Shown piece by piece: positions 1 through 7,254 of a stretch of 64,000 bases of DNA. The DNA comes from an uncultured Acidobacteriaceae bacterium (GTDB lineage Bacteria; Acidobacteriota; Terriglobia; Terriglobales; Acidobacteriaceae). Position 1 is the first letter of the stretch, and each line of letters opens with the position of its first letter. Under the pieces are notes generated by a model, which did no database searches, was not told where the DNA came from, and was given only the letters and a program-made list of their open reading frames with translations. Location of the stretch: assembly GCA_903904755.1 (NCBI GenBank), contig CAIVDV010000064.1, positions 1 through 64,000 on the forward strand, written 5' to 3'. Both the position numbers and the translations under genes were made by a program.

Positions 1-1
1 C

Positions 2-340
2 GAGAAAAAGCTCCGCGACATGGGCCTCATCCGCGGCGCAGGCCCTGAAAGCGCCATCATCGTCACCCCCGACGGCCCCGAAAACGGCCCCCTCCGCTTC
101 CACAACGAGTACGTCCGCCACAAGGTCCTCGACCTCATCGGTGACCTCGCCCTCGCCGGAAAACGCATACAGGGCAAGGTCTACGCCATGCGCGCCGGAC
201 ACGCCATGCACACCGCCCTCGTCAGCCGCCTCATCAAAGACCGCGGGGCCTGGGAAATGGTCCACGCCGGCGTCCCCCACCCCGTCCCTGATGCCGCCGC
301 CGACCCTGAATGGAACGGCCAGGCACTCCTCAGCGCCTAG
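2..340 (+). CDS. lpxC: UDP-3-O-acyl-N-acetylglucosamine deacetylase, C-terminal fragment
   Basis: Open from the window edge, so only the last ~112 residues are present. LpxC is the zinc-dependent deacetylase that commits UDP-3-O-acyl-GlcNAc to lipid A synthesis in the cytoplasm, implying an LPS-bearing outer membrane. The fragment shows the C-terminal hallmarks of the family: FHNEYVRHKVLDLIGDLAL (family pattern F..E.VRHK.LD..GDLAL) and AGHAMHTALV, matching the GHALN.AL helix with its conserved His. The start lies upstream of the window. The next gene begins ~80 nt downstream in a visibly less GC-rich segment, so the operon probably ends here. Confidence 0.9.
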   Translation, partial: EKKLRDMGLIRGAGPESAIIVTPDGPENGPLRFHNEYVRHKVLDLIGDLALAGKRIQGKVYAMRAGHAMHTALVSRLIKDRGAWEMVHAGVPHPVPDAAADPEWNGQALLSA

Positions 341-423
341 CCGTCAATTTTCGACCCCTCTGCCCTTTCAACAGGAGAAGTTGGTAAGCTCTTTGCATCC
401 TCTTTTCTTCCTGAAGATTGACG

Positions 424-843
424 ATGATTCCGACCCCATATACAGATACGCAACCAGCGCATAGTGCTCTTGAGCGCTTGAGCCAGGTTTCCGGTCAAAG
501 CTGGCAGCATGTTTTCCATGCAAGAATGAGAACTCGCGAACTGCTAAACCGCTTGGAAATCGACCTTGGCGGGCTGAGTAACGAAGACGCGAGCATCGTC
601 GTGTTTGGGTCGCTGGCCCGCCAGGAAGCGACAGATGGCAGTGATGTGGATTGGACTCTCTTGGCCGATGGCAAAGCCGACGTCCAGCATCGCCCAATGG
701 CACGCCGGGTAAGGCGCGTCCTGCGTGAAAATGGCTGGAAGCAGCCTGGTTCAGAGAGAATTTTTGGCGACCTATCCTTTAGCCACCAAATCCTGAATTT
801 TATCGGCGGCGAAGACGACTCCAACGCAAACACCACCAGATGA
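424..843 (+). pseudogene. Nucleotidyltransferase, N-terminal half cut by in-frame TGA
   Basis: Carries a Pol-beta-type nucleotidyltransferase signature, GSLARQEATDGSDVDW, with G62-S63 and the metal-binding pair D74/D76. The frame stops at TGA 841-843 after NTTR, and the same frame continues at once with ATG 844. In the family as I know it the stretch reads like DxNxNTTxRxLLLLES, so the TGA sits inside a normally continuous segment; CGA to TGA is the simplest change. Joined, the halves give ~360 aa. The start is taken as ATG 424, with GAAG seven bases upstream; a TTG at 418 is possible. The NTP-transfer target is unknown. Alternatives are genuine readthrough or two separately translated halves. 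Confidence 0.75.
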
Positions 844-1503
844 ATGCTCCTGCTTCTGGAGTCCCTCCCTGTCGGCAACAGCAGTGCCTGGGAGGCAGGG
901 CGACGCAACCTCCTGGAGCGGTACCTCACGGAAGACCATGGACTTCGCTCCGCTCGAAACCAAAGATCCGTACCTCTGTTTTTACTCAACGACATCGCCC
1001 GGTACTGGCGAACCATGGTGGTCGATTTCGCTTACAAGCAACGGGATCGCGAGAACGAAGGATATGCGCTACGCAACATCAAGCTGGGCCTATCAAGAAA
1101 GTTGATCTATGCATCAGGTCTCTTGGCATGCTTCAGTTGCGATTTGAAGTTCCCCGAAAAAACACTGTTCCGCAGCCAGCAATCACATCAGGCCATTGAC
1201 GAGCTCAATTTGACTTTCAAGAAAACTCCGCTCGAACTCATTGCAGAACTCACCGCGCCCTACGATGCACTCCTGGCGCCGACCATACGGCTGTTGACTG
1301 CATACGACCAATTTCTCGGGTTGCTCTCTGACTCCAGCCAAAGAGAACTGCTGAGGAACCTTCCTCCATCGCAAATTGATTCCGACCCCACCTTCGAGGC
1401 TGCCCGGTCGATTCGCAACAACTTTGGCTCCGCAATCCTCGACATCTTCCTCCGCATCGAGTCCCCCATCCAAAAGCTCATGATTGAGCGAGGAGTCTTA
1501 TAA
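844..1503 (+). pseudogene. Nucleotidyltransferase, C-terminal half after the in-frame stop
   Basis: The 219-residue continuation of the preceding frame, starting at the ATG directly after the TGA. It is helical, with conserved-looking segments such as FLLNDIARYWRTMVVDFAYK and KLIYASGLLACF, typical of the C-terminal half of these nucleotidyltransferases. It lacks the nucleotide-binding motif and would be inactive alone unless it pairs with the N-terminal half. No clear ribosome-binding site precedes ATG 844, although termination-reinitiation at TGA-ATG is conceivable. Its stop overlaps the next gene's start (TAATG at 1501-1505), so both were built as one translation unit. Base composition is less GC-rich than flanking DNA. 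Confidence 0.7.
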
Positions 1504-2216
1504 TGCGCCCTATCGGCTTTTCCACCGGAGCACTCGCCCTGTCCGATTTCTCGCTCGCTGTCGATTGGCTCATCGCGCGCAATGTACGCACCGTCGAGCT
1601 TTCTGCCCTGCGTATGGCAGAACTCGCACCCCTCCTCAATGCAATCCCCAATCTCAATCTCGGAACCTTCGATCACATCGGCGTACACGCCCCCAGCAGC
1701 TTCACCGCAGATCAGGAACCCGAAGTCGTATCCCTCTTGCTCCGCCACGTACCCAAAGCCTGGCCCATCGTCCTGCATCCAGACACGATTCACGACTTCT
1801 CGCTGTGGAACCCATTCGGCAGCCAACTCGCCATTGAAAACATGGACCGCCGCAAACCCATCGGGCGCACCGTGGAGGAACTGGAACCCATCTTCAATCA
1901 GCTTCCCCTGGCATCGCTCACCTTCGACATCGGCCACGCCCGCCAGTGCGACACCACCATGACGGAAGCCTACCGAATCCTGACGCGATACTCCGATCGG
2001 ATCGCCTGGATGCATCTGAGCGAAGTAAACACCCTTAGCCACCACGAGCCGCTTTCCTACGCAGCTATTTGGGCCTTTGCCGAGGTCGCAGACCTCATTC
2101 CGGAATCAACACCGGTAATCCTTGAGTCTCGCGTTCCAGCCGAATCAATCTCTGGCGAAATTGAAAAGGCCCAAATTGCATTAACCCCAGTCTCTCTGCA
2201 CACAAAAACGGCATAA
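1503..2216 (+). CDS. TIM-barrel sugar-phosphate isomerase/epimerase-like protein
   Basis: A 237-aa protein resembling the xylose-isomerase-like/AP endonuclease 2 TIM-barrel superfamily. Candidate metal ligands are in the usual order: E in AIENMD, D and H in FDIGHARQ, H in WMHLSEV, and E in VILESRV. The substrate cannot be told from sequence. It is translationally coupled to the split nucleotidyltransferase (TAATG overlap), so the two products were probably made together and may share a substrate or pathway. Codon choice is less C-biased than in neighbouring genes, hinting at acquisition from elsewhere. The next gene is convergent, 50 bp away. Confidence 0.7.
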   Translation: MRPIGFSTGALALSDFSLAVDWLIARNVRTVELSALRMAELAPLLNAIPNLNLGTFDHIGVHAPSSFTADQEPEVVSLLLRHVPKAWPIVLHPDTIHDFSLWNPFGSQLAIENMDRRKPIGRTVEELEPIFNQLPLASLTFDIGHARQCDTTMTEAYRILTRYSDRIAWMHLSEVNTLSHHEPLSYAAIWAFAEVADLIPESTPVILESRVPAESISGEIEKAQIALTPVSLHTKTA

Positions 2217-2269
2217 ACCATGTTCGAGGAGACCGCGCCGTCTCGGAGCGTCTTTACGAACGAACTTCC

Positions 2270-3469
2270 CTACACAAACACCACGCACATCGGCTTCGGG
2301 CAGGGAACATTCTTCCCCTCCTTCGCCAGCAGACCCGTCTTCGCATCCCGCGCAATCACCGTCAGGTTCCCCGAGTTCTGGTTCGCCACTATCACCCAGT
2401 TCTCCGTCGGATCCAGCCGGAAATTCCGCGGCGTCTTGCCGCCGCTCGGCACCCGCGCGTCCTCGCCCAGCAGTGTCAGCTTGCCCGTCTTCCCCTCCAC
2501 CGCATAACCAACCAGGAAGTCGTGCCCGCGGTTGGCAAAGTACGCAAACTTCCCGTCCTTCGTCAGCACCGTATCGCAGCCGGTATTCACCACCGCCTTG
2601 TCCTCCCCGGCCGGCAGCAGCGATACTCGCTGCACGCTGTCCAGTGACCGGTCGCTCGCGCTCCACGCCAGCACATCCACGCTGGAGTCCAGCTCGTTCA
2701 TGCAATACGCCACCTTCCCGTTGGGATGGAAATGCAGCGTCCGCGGCCCCGACCCCGGCTTCGCATTGAACGCCCCCGAGCTCACCAGGTTCCCCGATCC
2801 CGAGTCCAGGTTGTAAATGTGGATCAGATCCCCGCCCAGGTCATTCACAAACGCAAACCGGTTATCCGGCGAAAAGCTCGCAAAGTGCGCATGCGCCGCT
2901 TCCTGCCTGTCCGCCACCGGCCCCTTGCCGCCCGGCGCGCCCTTTTCTTCGTAGCCCCCGTAGTGCTCGCTCCACTGCGGCCCGTTCAGCTTGCCGCCCT
3001 GGCTCACAAAGCTAGAAGCCGACCCGCCACCGTAATCGGCCGCCACCAGCACATTCCCCGTCTGGTCCACGCCCACATGGCACGTCCCCGCACTCGCCGT
3101 ATTCACCTGGTTCACCACTTGCAGCTTGTCCGCCACAAACTTGTAGCTCGAAACAGCCCCCGTCGGCTTGCCCTGGAACTCGCTCAGCTCGCTCGCCACG
3201 TACACATACTTCCGGTCCGGCGACAGCTCCAGCCACGTCGAGTCCGCAATCTGGGCCACTTCCCCTTCCGGCGTCAGCGTTCCCGTGGCCGCATCCCAGT
3301 GGAACGCCACAATCGAACCCGACCCCTCTCCCTTCCCGGTTCCCACCAGAATGCGTGACGAGCTCTTCAGAGCTGAGGCGTAGGCGTTAAGGCGAGTGGC
3401 AAGAAAGCCGGCGGTGACGGTTGCTGCCGTCCCGCGCTTGAGGAAGGAGCGACGGGTGAGTTTGACCAT
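2270..3469 (-). CDS. Tat-exported lactonase-family beta-propeller protein
   Basis: A 399-aa protein of the lactonase family (6-phosphogluconolactonase Pgl/YbhE-type seven-bladed propeller). The start MVKLTRRSFLKRG gives a twin-arginine signal peptide, so the protein is exported folded; this is unlike cytoplasmic Pgl of the pentose-phosphate pathway, so a periplasmic lactonase or binding role is possible. Propeller strands recur, for example YVYVASELSEF, AHFASFSPDNRFAFVNDLGGD, and RTLHFHPNGKVAYCMNELDSSV. An upstream extension to 3619 exists but would bury the Tat signal. It faces the thioesterase gene divergently across a ~150-bp gap that must hold both promoters. Confidence 0.8.
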   Translation of the reverse strand: MVKLTRRSFLKRGTAATVTAGFLATRLNAYASALKSSSRILVGTGKGEGSGSIVAFHWDAATGTLTPEGEVAQIADSTWLELSPDRKYVYVASELSEFQGKPTGAVSSYKFVADKLQVVNQVNTASAGTCHVGVDQTGNVLVAADYGGGSASSFVSQGGKLNGPQWSEHYGGYEEKGAPGGKGPVADRQEAAHAHFASFSPDNRFAFVNDLGGDLIHIYNLDSGSGNLVSSGAFNAKPGSGPRTLHFHPNGKVAYCMNELDSSVDVLAWSASDRSLDSVQRVSLLPAGEDKAVVNTGCDTVLTKDGKFAYFANRGHDFLVGYAVEGKTGKLTLLGEDARVPSGGKTPRNFRLDPTENWVIVANQNSGNLTVIARDAKTGLLAKEGKNVPCPKPMCVVFV

Positions 3470-3621
3470 ATGGCAGAGAATTGTCACCCATCCACCCCAC
3501 AACACGCCAGAAAACTTTTCCTCAACCGTATTTTCCGAATCTCCCCTGCAAAATCGAGTTACCCGCTCACCGGCCGGCCCTCCCAAATTCCCGGCTAAAC
3601 TAGAGCCTGAGGCACCCACCC

Positions 3622-4215
3622 TTGGCCCATATCAACAGCTTCGTCCGCATCCCCCTCCTGGCCCTCCGCCAGGCCATACGGCCGCTGCCTCCCCTCGCAC
3701 CCTTCTCCCCAGACGTCGTCCGCATGACGGTCTACCCCAACGACATCGACTTCAACCTCCACCTCAACAACTCCCGCTACCTCTCCATCATGGATTACGG
3801 ACGCATGCGCCTCACCGCCCGCGTCGGCATGCTCTCCCACATCCTCCGCCTGCGCCTCACCCCCCTGGTCGGCGGAGTCTGGATCACCTACCGCCGCTCC
3901 CTCGGCCTCTTTGCCTCCTTCCACCTCTCCACCCGCCTCATCGGCTGGGACGACCGCTGGTTCTACTTCGAGCAAACCCTCACCGGCTCCCAGGGCCTCG
4001 CCGCCATCGCCCAGGTCCGCGGCACCCTCGCCAACTCCTCCGGCATCGTCCCGCCCCAGTCCCTCATCGATCTCGTCAGCCCGGCACTGGGAATGCCCGG
4101 CCTCACCAGCCCGCCCCTGCCCGCCGCCCTCCTCACCCTCAACGACCTCACCAAAGACAAACTGGACGCCGAAAAGGCCCAGGCCACCAACATCGAGTCA
4201 GGAGCAGCCCAGTGA
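3622..4215 (+). CDS. Hotdog-fold acyl-CoA thioesterase family protein
   Basis: A 197-aa protein matching the 4HBT-like thioesterase family with a hydrophobic N-terminal helix. The signature NDIDFNLHLNNSRYLSIMD (pattern ND.D.N.H.NN.RYL) covers the proposed catalytic Asp and substrate-binding loop. The start is TTG 3622, because the helix LLALRQAIRP upstream of the domain is typical of the family; ATG 3724 would delete it. The end overlaps lipB (GTGA at 4212-4215), so the two are translationally coupled, consistent with both acting on acyl thioesters. The exact substrate is unknown. Confidence 0.7.
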   Translation: MAHINSFVRIPLLALRQAIRPLPPLAPFSPDVVRMTVYPNDIDFNLHLNNSRYLSIMDYGRMRLTARVGMLSHILRLRLTPLVGGVWITYRRSLGLFASFHLSTRLIGWDDRWFYFEQTLTGSQGLAAIAQVRGTLANSSGIVPPQSLIDLVSPALGMPGLTSPPLPAALLTLNDLTKDKLDAEKAQATNIESGAAQ

Positions 4216-5060
4216 TCCAGTACCTCTACCTCGGCCGCACCAGCTATCCCACCGGCCTCGCCCTCCAGCAGGAGCTCATTGAAGCCCGCCACCAGGGCCT
4301 CGTCCAGAACGTCCTCCTCCTCCTCGAACACCCGCCCGTGCTCACCCTCGGCCGCAACGCCCACCGCTCCAACATCCTCGCCTCTGACCAGCTCCTCGCC
4401 ACCCACGGCATCACCGTGCACGAAATCAACCGCGGCGGCGACGTCACCTACCACGGCCCCGGCCAGCTCGTCGGCTACCCCATCTTCGACCTCCGCAGTC
4501 TCAGTAACGGCAAGGGCGGCCGCCTCGGCCCCGTCGACTACGTCCGCCGCATGGAAGAAGCCCTCATGCGCCTCTGCGCCGGCTACGGCATCGTCACCGG
4601 CCGCGTCCAGGGCCGCACCGGCGTCTGGACCAACCCGCCCGCCCCCAACGCCAACCCAGCCGGTACCCCCACTACCCTCCCTGAAAAGAAAATCGGCGCC
4701 ATCGGCGTCCACGTCTCCCGCGGCATCACCTCCCACGGCTTCGCTCTCAACGTCTCCACCCGCCTCCAGGACTTCCAGTGGATTGTCCCGTGCGGCATCG
4801 CCGACCGCGAAGTCACCAGCATCGAGCACGAAGTGCGCCCCCCCTACGCTCTCCCCACCCTCGAAGAGGCCGCCAACGCCGCCGCCCGCTGCTTCGGCCA
4901 AACCTTCAACGAGCACGTCCTCGCCCTCCCCGACCTCGCCGCCCTCCGCGCCAACTACGCCGCCCCTGTTCCCGCTCAGGACGTCCCGCTCACCATCCCC
5001 GCCGACCTCCGGCGCCTCCATCCCGGCCCCGCCCCATCCCGCGAGACGGAACGCGCCTGA
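4212..5060 (+). CDS. lipB: Lipoyl(octanoyl) transferase
   Basis: LipB moves octanoate from octanoyl-ACP to a lipoyl-domain lysine, the first step of de novo lipoylation. At 282 aa it is slightly long for the family. It shows the RGGDVTYHGPGQLVGYPI motif, the KIGAIGVHVSRGITSHGFAL segment with catalytic Lys at ~160, and the acyl-accepting Cys at ~194 in IVPCGI. A Pro/Asn-rich insert (about residues 138-156) lies just before the Lys motif. The GTG start overlaps the thioesterase stop. The E2 acyltransferase gene, whose product is a LipB substrate, starts 72 nt downstream, supporting an operon devoted to lipoate-dependent dehydrogenases. Confidence 0.95.
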   Translation: MIQYLYLGRTSYPTGLALQQELIEARHQGLVQNVLLLLEHPPVLTLGRNAHRSNILASDQLLATHGITVHEINRGGDVTYHGPGQLVGYPIFDLRSLSNGKGGRLGPVDYVRRMEEALMRLCAGYGIVTGRVQGRTGVWTNPPAPNANPAGTPTTLPEKKIGAIGVHVSRGITSHGFALNVSTRLQDFQWIVPCGIADREVTSIEHEVRPPYALPTLEEAANAAARCFGQTFNEHVLALPDLAALRANYAAPVPAQDVPLTIPADLRRLHPGPAPSRETERA

Positions 5061-5132
5061 CCGCGCGCTTTATACTGTCTTCGGCAGGGCGCTTTCCCGC
5101 AATCGGCAGCGCCACCACGAGGCACACGCTCC

Positions 5133-6641
5133 ATGGCAACTGAAGTCATCATGCCCCAGATGGGCGAGTCCATCTTCGAAGGCACCATCACCAAGTGGCT
5201 CAAGCAGGTCGGCGACCCCGTCCTCAAAGACGAGCCCCTCTTCGAAATCTCCACCGACAAAGTCGACGCCGAAATCCCCGCGCCCGCCGCCGGCATCCTC
5301 GCCGAAATCCGCGCCCACGAGGGCGAAACCGTCACCATCAACACCGTCGTCGCCCTCATCGCCGAATCCGGCGAAGCCCTCCCCGCCCCCGAGCCGGCCG
5401 GAAATACCCTCTCCGGCGGCGTCGATGTCGTCATGCCTCAGATGGGAGAGTCCATCTTTGAAGGCACCATCACCCGCTGGCTCAAGCAGGTCGGCGACTC
5501 CGTCCAGAAGGACGAACCCCTCTTCGAAATCTCCACCGACAAGGTCGATGCCGAGATTCCCGCCCCCGTCGCCGGCAAACTCACCGCCATCCTCGCCACG
5601 CAGGGACAAACCGTCACCATCAACACCGTCGTCGCCGTCATCGGCGGCACCGTCGGCGCTGCCCCCGCGGCCCCAGCTCCCGAGCCCGAAGCACCCGAAG
5701 CCGAGCCCATCCCCGAGTCCCTGCCGGAAGTTGAGCACCCCGGCGGTCGCATCCGCTCCAGCCCGCTTGTCCGCCGCATCGCCAAAGAAAACAACCTCGA
5801 CCTCCGCTTCATCGCCGGCACCGGCATGGGCGGCCGCATCACCCGCGACGACGCCCTCGCCTTCCTCTCCAAATACGGTGCCGGAGCCAGCGCGCCCCGT
5901 CCCGCCGCGGAAGTCGCCGCCGCCACAGCACCCTCCCCCGGTGAACTCGTCCCCATGAGCCGCATGCGCGCCATCATCGCCCAGCGCATGGCCGAAAGCG
6001 CCTTCACCGCGCCCCACGTCTACTCCGTCTACAAAGTGGATATGACCCGCATCGTCCAGCTCCGCGCCAAAGAGCGCAAGGGCTTCGAACAGCGCCAGGG
6101 CGTCAAACTCACCTACATGCCCTTCATCGCCGCCGCCGCCATCCAGGCCCTGCGCAACTACCCAATCCTCAACGCATCCCTCGAAGGCGACAGCATCCGC
6201 TACCACCAGCACATCCACCTCGGCATCGCCGTCGCTCTCGAATGGGGCCTCATCGTCCCCGTCATCCGCGAAGCCCAGAACCAGAGCTTCCTCGGCCTCT
6301 CCCACGCCGTCGGAGACCTCGCCGAACGCGCCCGCGCCAAGCGCCTCAAGCCCGAAGAAGCCTCCGGCTCCACCTTCACCCTCACCAACTCCGGCGTCTT
6401 CGGCGGCGAGTTCGGAACCCCCATCCTCAACCAGCCCGAGTCCGCCATCCTCGCCATCGGCGGCCTCAACAAAGAGCCCGCCATCGTCACCGACGCCGAC
6501 GGCAACGACACCATCGGCATCCGCTGGATGCAGCACTACTGCCTCGGCTTCGACCACCGCATCATCGACGGCGCCGACGCCGGCAAATTCATGTCCGAAC
6601 TCAAAAAGAACCTCGAAACCTGGTCCCTCCCCCTGGAGTAG
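5133..6641 (+). CDS. Dihydrolipoamide acyltransferase (E2) with two lipoyl domains
   Basis: A 502-aa E2 core of a 2-oxoacid dehydrogenase complex, probably 2-oxoglutarate (succinyltransferase) or branched-chain type. Two lipoyl domains are present, each with EISTDKVDAEIPAP and lipoylated Lys ~43 and ~137; the DNA of the two domains is nearly identical, indicating a recent internal duplication. Ala/Pro linkers follow, then an E1/E3-binding domain (about 205-245, RSSPLVRRIAKENNLDL...GGRITRDD), and the catalytic domain ending in the active-site DHRIIDG. lipB lies immediately upstream and an E3 gene ~7.4 kb downstream. The substrate class cannot be decided without E1, which is not in the window. 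Confidence 0.92.
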   Translation: MATEVIMPQMGESIFEGTITKWLKQVGDPVLKDEPLFEISTDKVDAEIPAPAAGILAEIRAHEGETVTINTVVALIAESGEALPAPEPAGNTLSGGVDVVMPQMGESIFEGTITRWLKQVGDSVQKDEPLFEISTDKVDAEIPAPVAGKLTAILATQGQTVTINTVVAVIGGTVGAAPAAPAPEPEAPEAEPIPESLPEVEHPGGRIRSSPLVRRIAKENNLDLRFIAGTGMGGRITRDDALAFLSKYGAGASAPRPAAEVAAATAPSPGELVPMSRMRAIIAQRMAESAFTAPHVYSVYKVDMTRIVQLRAKERKGFEQRQGVKLTYMPFIAAAAIQALRNYPILNASLEGDSIRYHQHIHLGIAVALEWGLIVPVIREAQNQSFLGLSHAVGDLAERARAKRLKPEEASGSTFTLTNSGVFGGEFGTPILNQPESAILAIGGLNKEPAIVTDADGNDTIGIRWMQHYCLGFDHRIIDGADAGKFMSELKKNLETWSLPLE

Positions 6642-6673
6642 GGCCGGGCTCTCGGTGCATGCTGCCTCGCGGC

Positions 6674-6886
6674 CTAAAGCAGTTCGCGGAACGCCTCAAT
6701 CGTCAGGCCCGCATCCCGCACAATCCCGCCCATCGTGAATGCATTCACCGGGTTATGCCTGGGAATCGTCAGAATCCGCGCTCCATCCGTCATCACAATG
6801 TGAGCGCCTTGCCGAAGCACACGAAACCCTGCCTTTTCCAGCGCGGCAACAGCTTTCCAATGTGGCATTCCGGGCAACTTGGGCAT
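6674..6886 (-). CDS. hicA: HicA-type mRNA interferase toxin
   Basis: A 70-aa protein of the HicA/YcfA family, a small dsRNA-binding-fold ribonuclease that cleaves mRNA on the ribosome. Family features are the N-terminal GxxHWKAVAALEKAGF helix, the active-site strand RQGAHIVMTDG with the catalytic His, and the LTIPRHNPVNAFTMGGIVRDAGL segment. It lies 18 nt downstream of hicB on the same strand, so antitoxin precedes toxin, the reverse of the common hicA-hicB order. It is convergent with the E2 gene, whose stop is only 32 bp away. Confidence 0.85.
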   Translation of the reverse strand: MPKLPGMPHWKAVAALEKAGFRVLRQGAHIVMTDGARILTIPRHNPVNAFTMGGIVRDAGLTIEAFRELL

Positions 6887-6904
6887 GGTCGCATCTCCTC
6901 GCCC

Positions 6905-7108
6905 TCAGGCGACAGCAACCTCAACCACCCGGCTGTCCTCATCACGCGACAGTTCCTCAACCGCCTCCAGATACTCCCGTATCGCCACGCGAATATTCTC
7001 CAGCGCCTCAGCCTCGGTCACACCCTGCGACCAGCAGCCCGGCAGCCCCGGACAAGAGACCCCAAAACCCTCTTCAGACGGATGCAAAATCACTCGGTAG
7101 CTCGACAT
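6905..7108 (-). CDS. hicB: HicB-type antitoxin
   Basis: A 67-aa protein with the partial RNase H fold of HicB: YRVILHPSEEGFGVSCPGLPGCWSQG followed by T.AEALENIRVAIREYLEAV. HicB binds and inhibits HicA. This short version ends just after the helix and lacks an obvious C-terminal ribbon-helix-helix or HTH domain, so operon autoregulation may depend on another protein or be absent. It is first in the hicB-hicA pair. A palindromic intergenic repeat lies upstream of its start (7155-7192). Confidence 0.85.
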   Translation of the reverse strand: MSSYRVILHPSEEGFGVSCPGLPGCWSQGVTEAEALENIRVAIREYLEAVEELSRDEDSRVVEVAVA

Positions 7109-7154
7109 GGAAATATCCTACACCGCTTCCGCCCAACCACACCCCGCAACCGCC

Positions 7155-7192
7155 ATCGAGCGAAGCTCGATCCAACTGATCCCTGATCTCTG
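7155..7192. repeat. Intergenic palindromic repeat, family B (copy 1)
   Basis: Begins with a perfect 7-bp inverted repeat, ATCGAGC-GAA-GCTCGAT, followed by CCAACTGATCCCTGATCTCTG. The same arrangement recurs at 39286-39323 with three or so mismatches, and shortened relatives (ATCGAGCGC...CTCAATC) occur at 34082 and 37424. All copies lie between genes. This is a REP-like dispersed element; its function is unknown. Confidence 0.7.
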
Positions 7193-7207
7193 TCCCGCCA
7201 AACGCAA

Positions 7208-7238
7208 CCGAGGCGTCCCCACCCAGGGGACGCCTCGG
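7208..7238 (-). terminator. Strong hairpin downstream of the S53 protease gene
   Basis: A perfect 13-bp stem (CCGAGGCGTCCCC / GGGGACGCCTCGG) with a 5-nt ACCCA loop. It sits 17 bp past the stop of the minus-strand protease gene and in front of hicB. No long U tract follows on either strand, so it may act as a weak intrinsic terminator or as a 3'-end stabiliser of the protease mRNA. Confidence 0.6.
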
Positions 7239-7254
7239 CCCATCCACCTACCAG

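Noticed and set aside
3396-4211. N-terminal extension of lipB through the thioesterase gene
   Set aside because: Low-complexity Pro/Arg/His sequence; lipB similarity begins exactly at GTG 4212.
4279-5958. Ser/Pro-rich plus-strand frame of 559 codons
   Set aside because: Alternative frame of lipB and the E2 gene; low complexity and overlaps clear family members.
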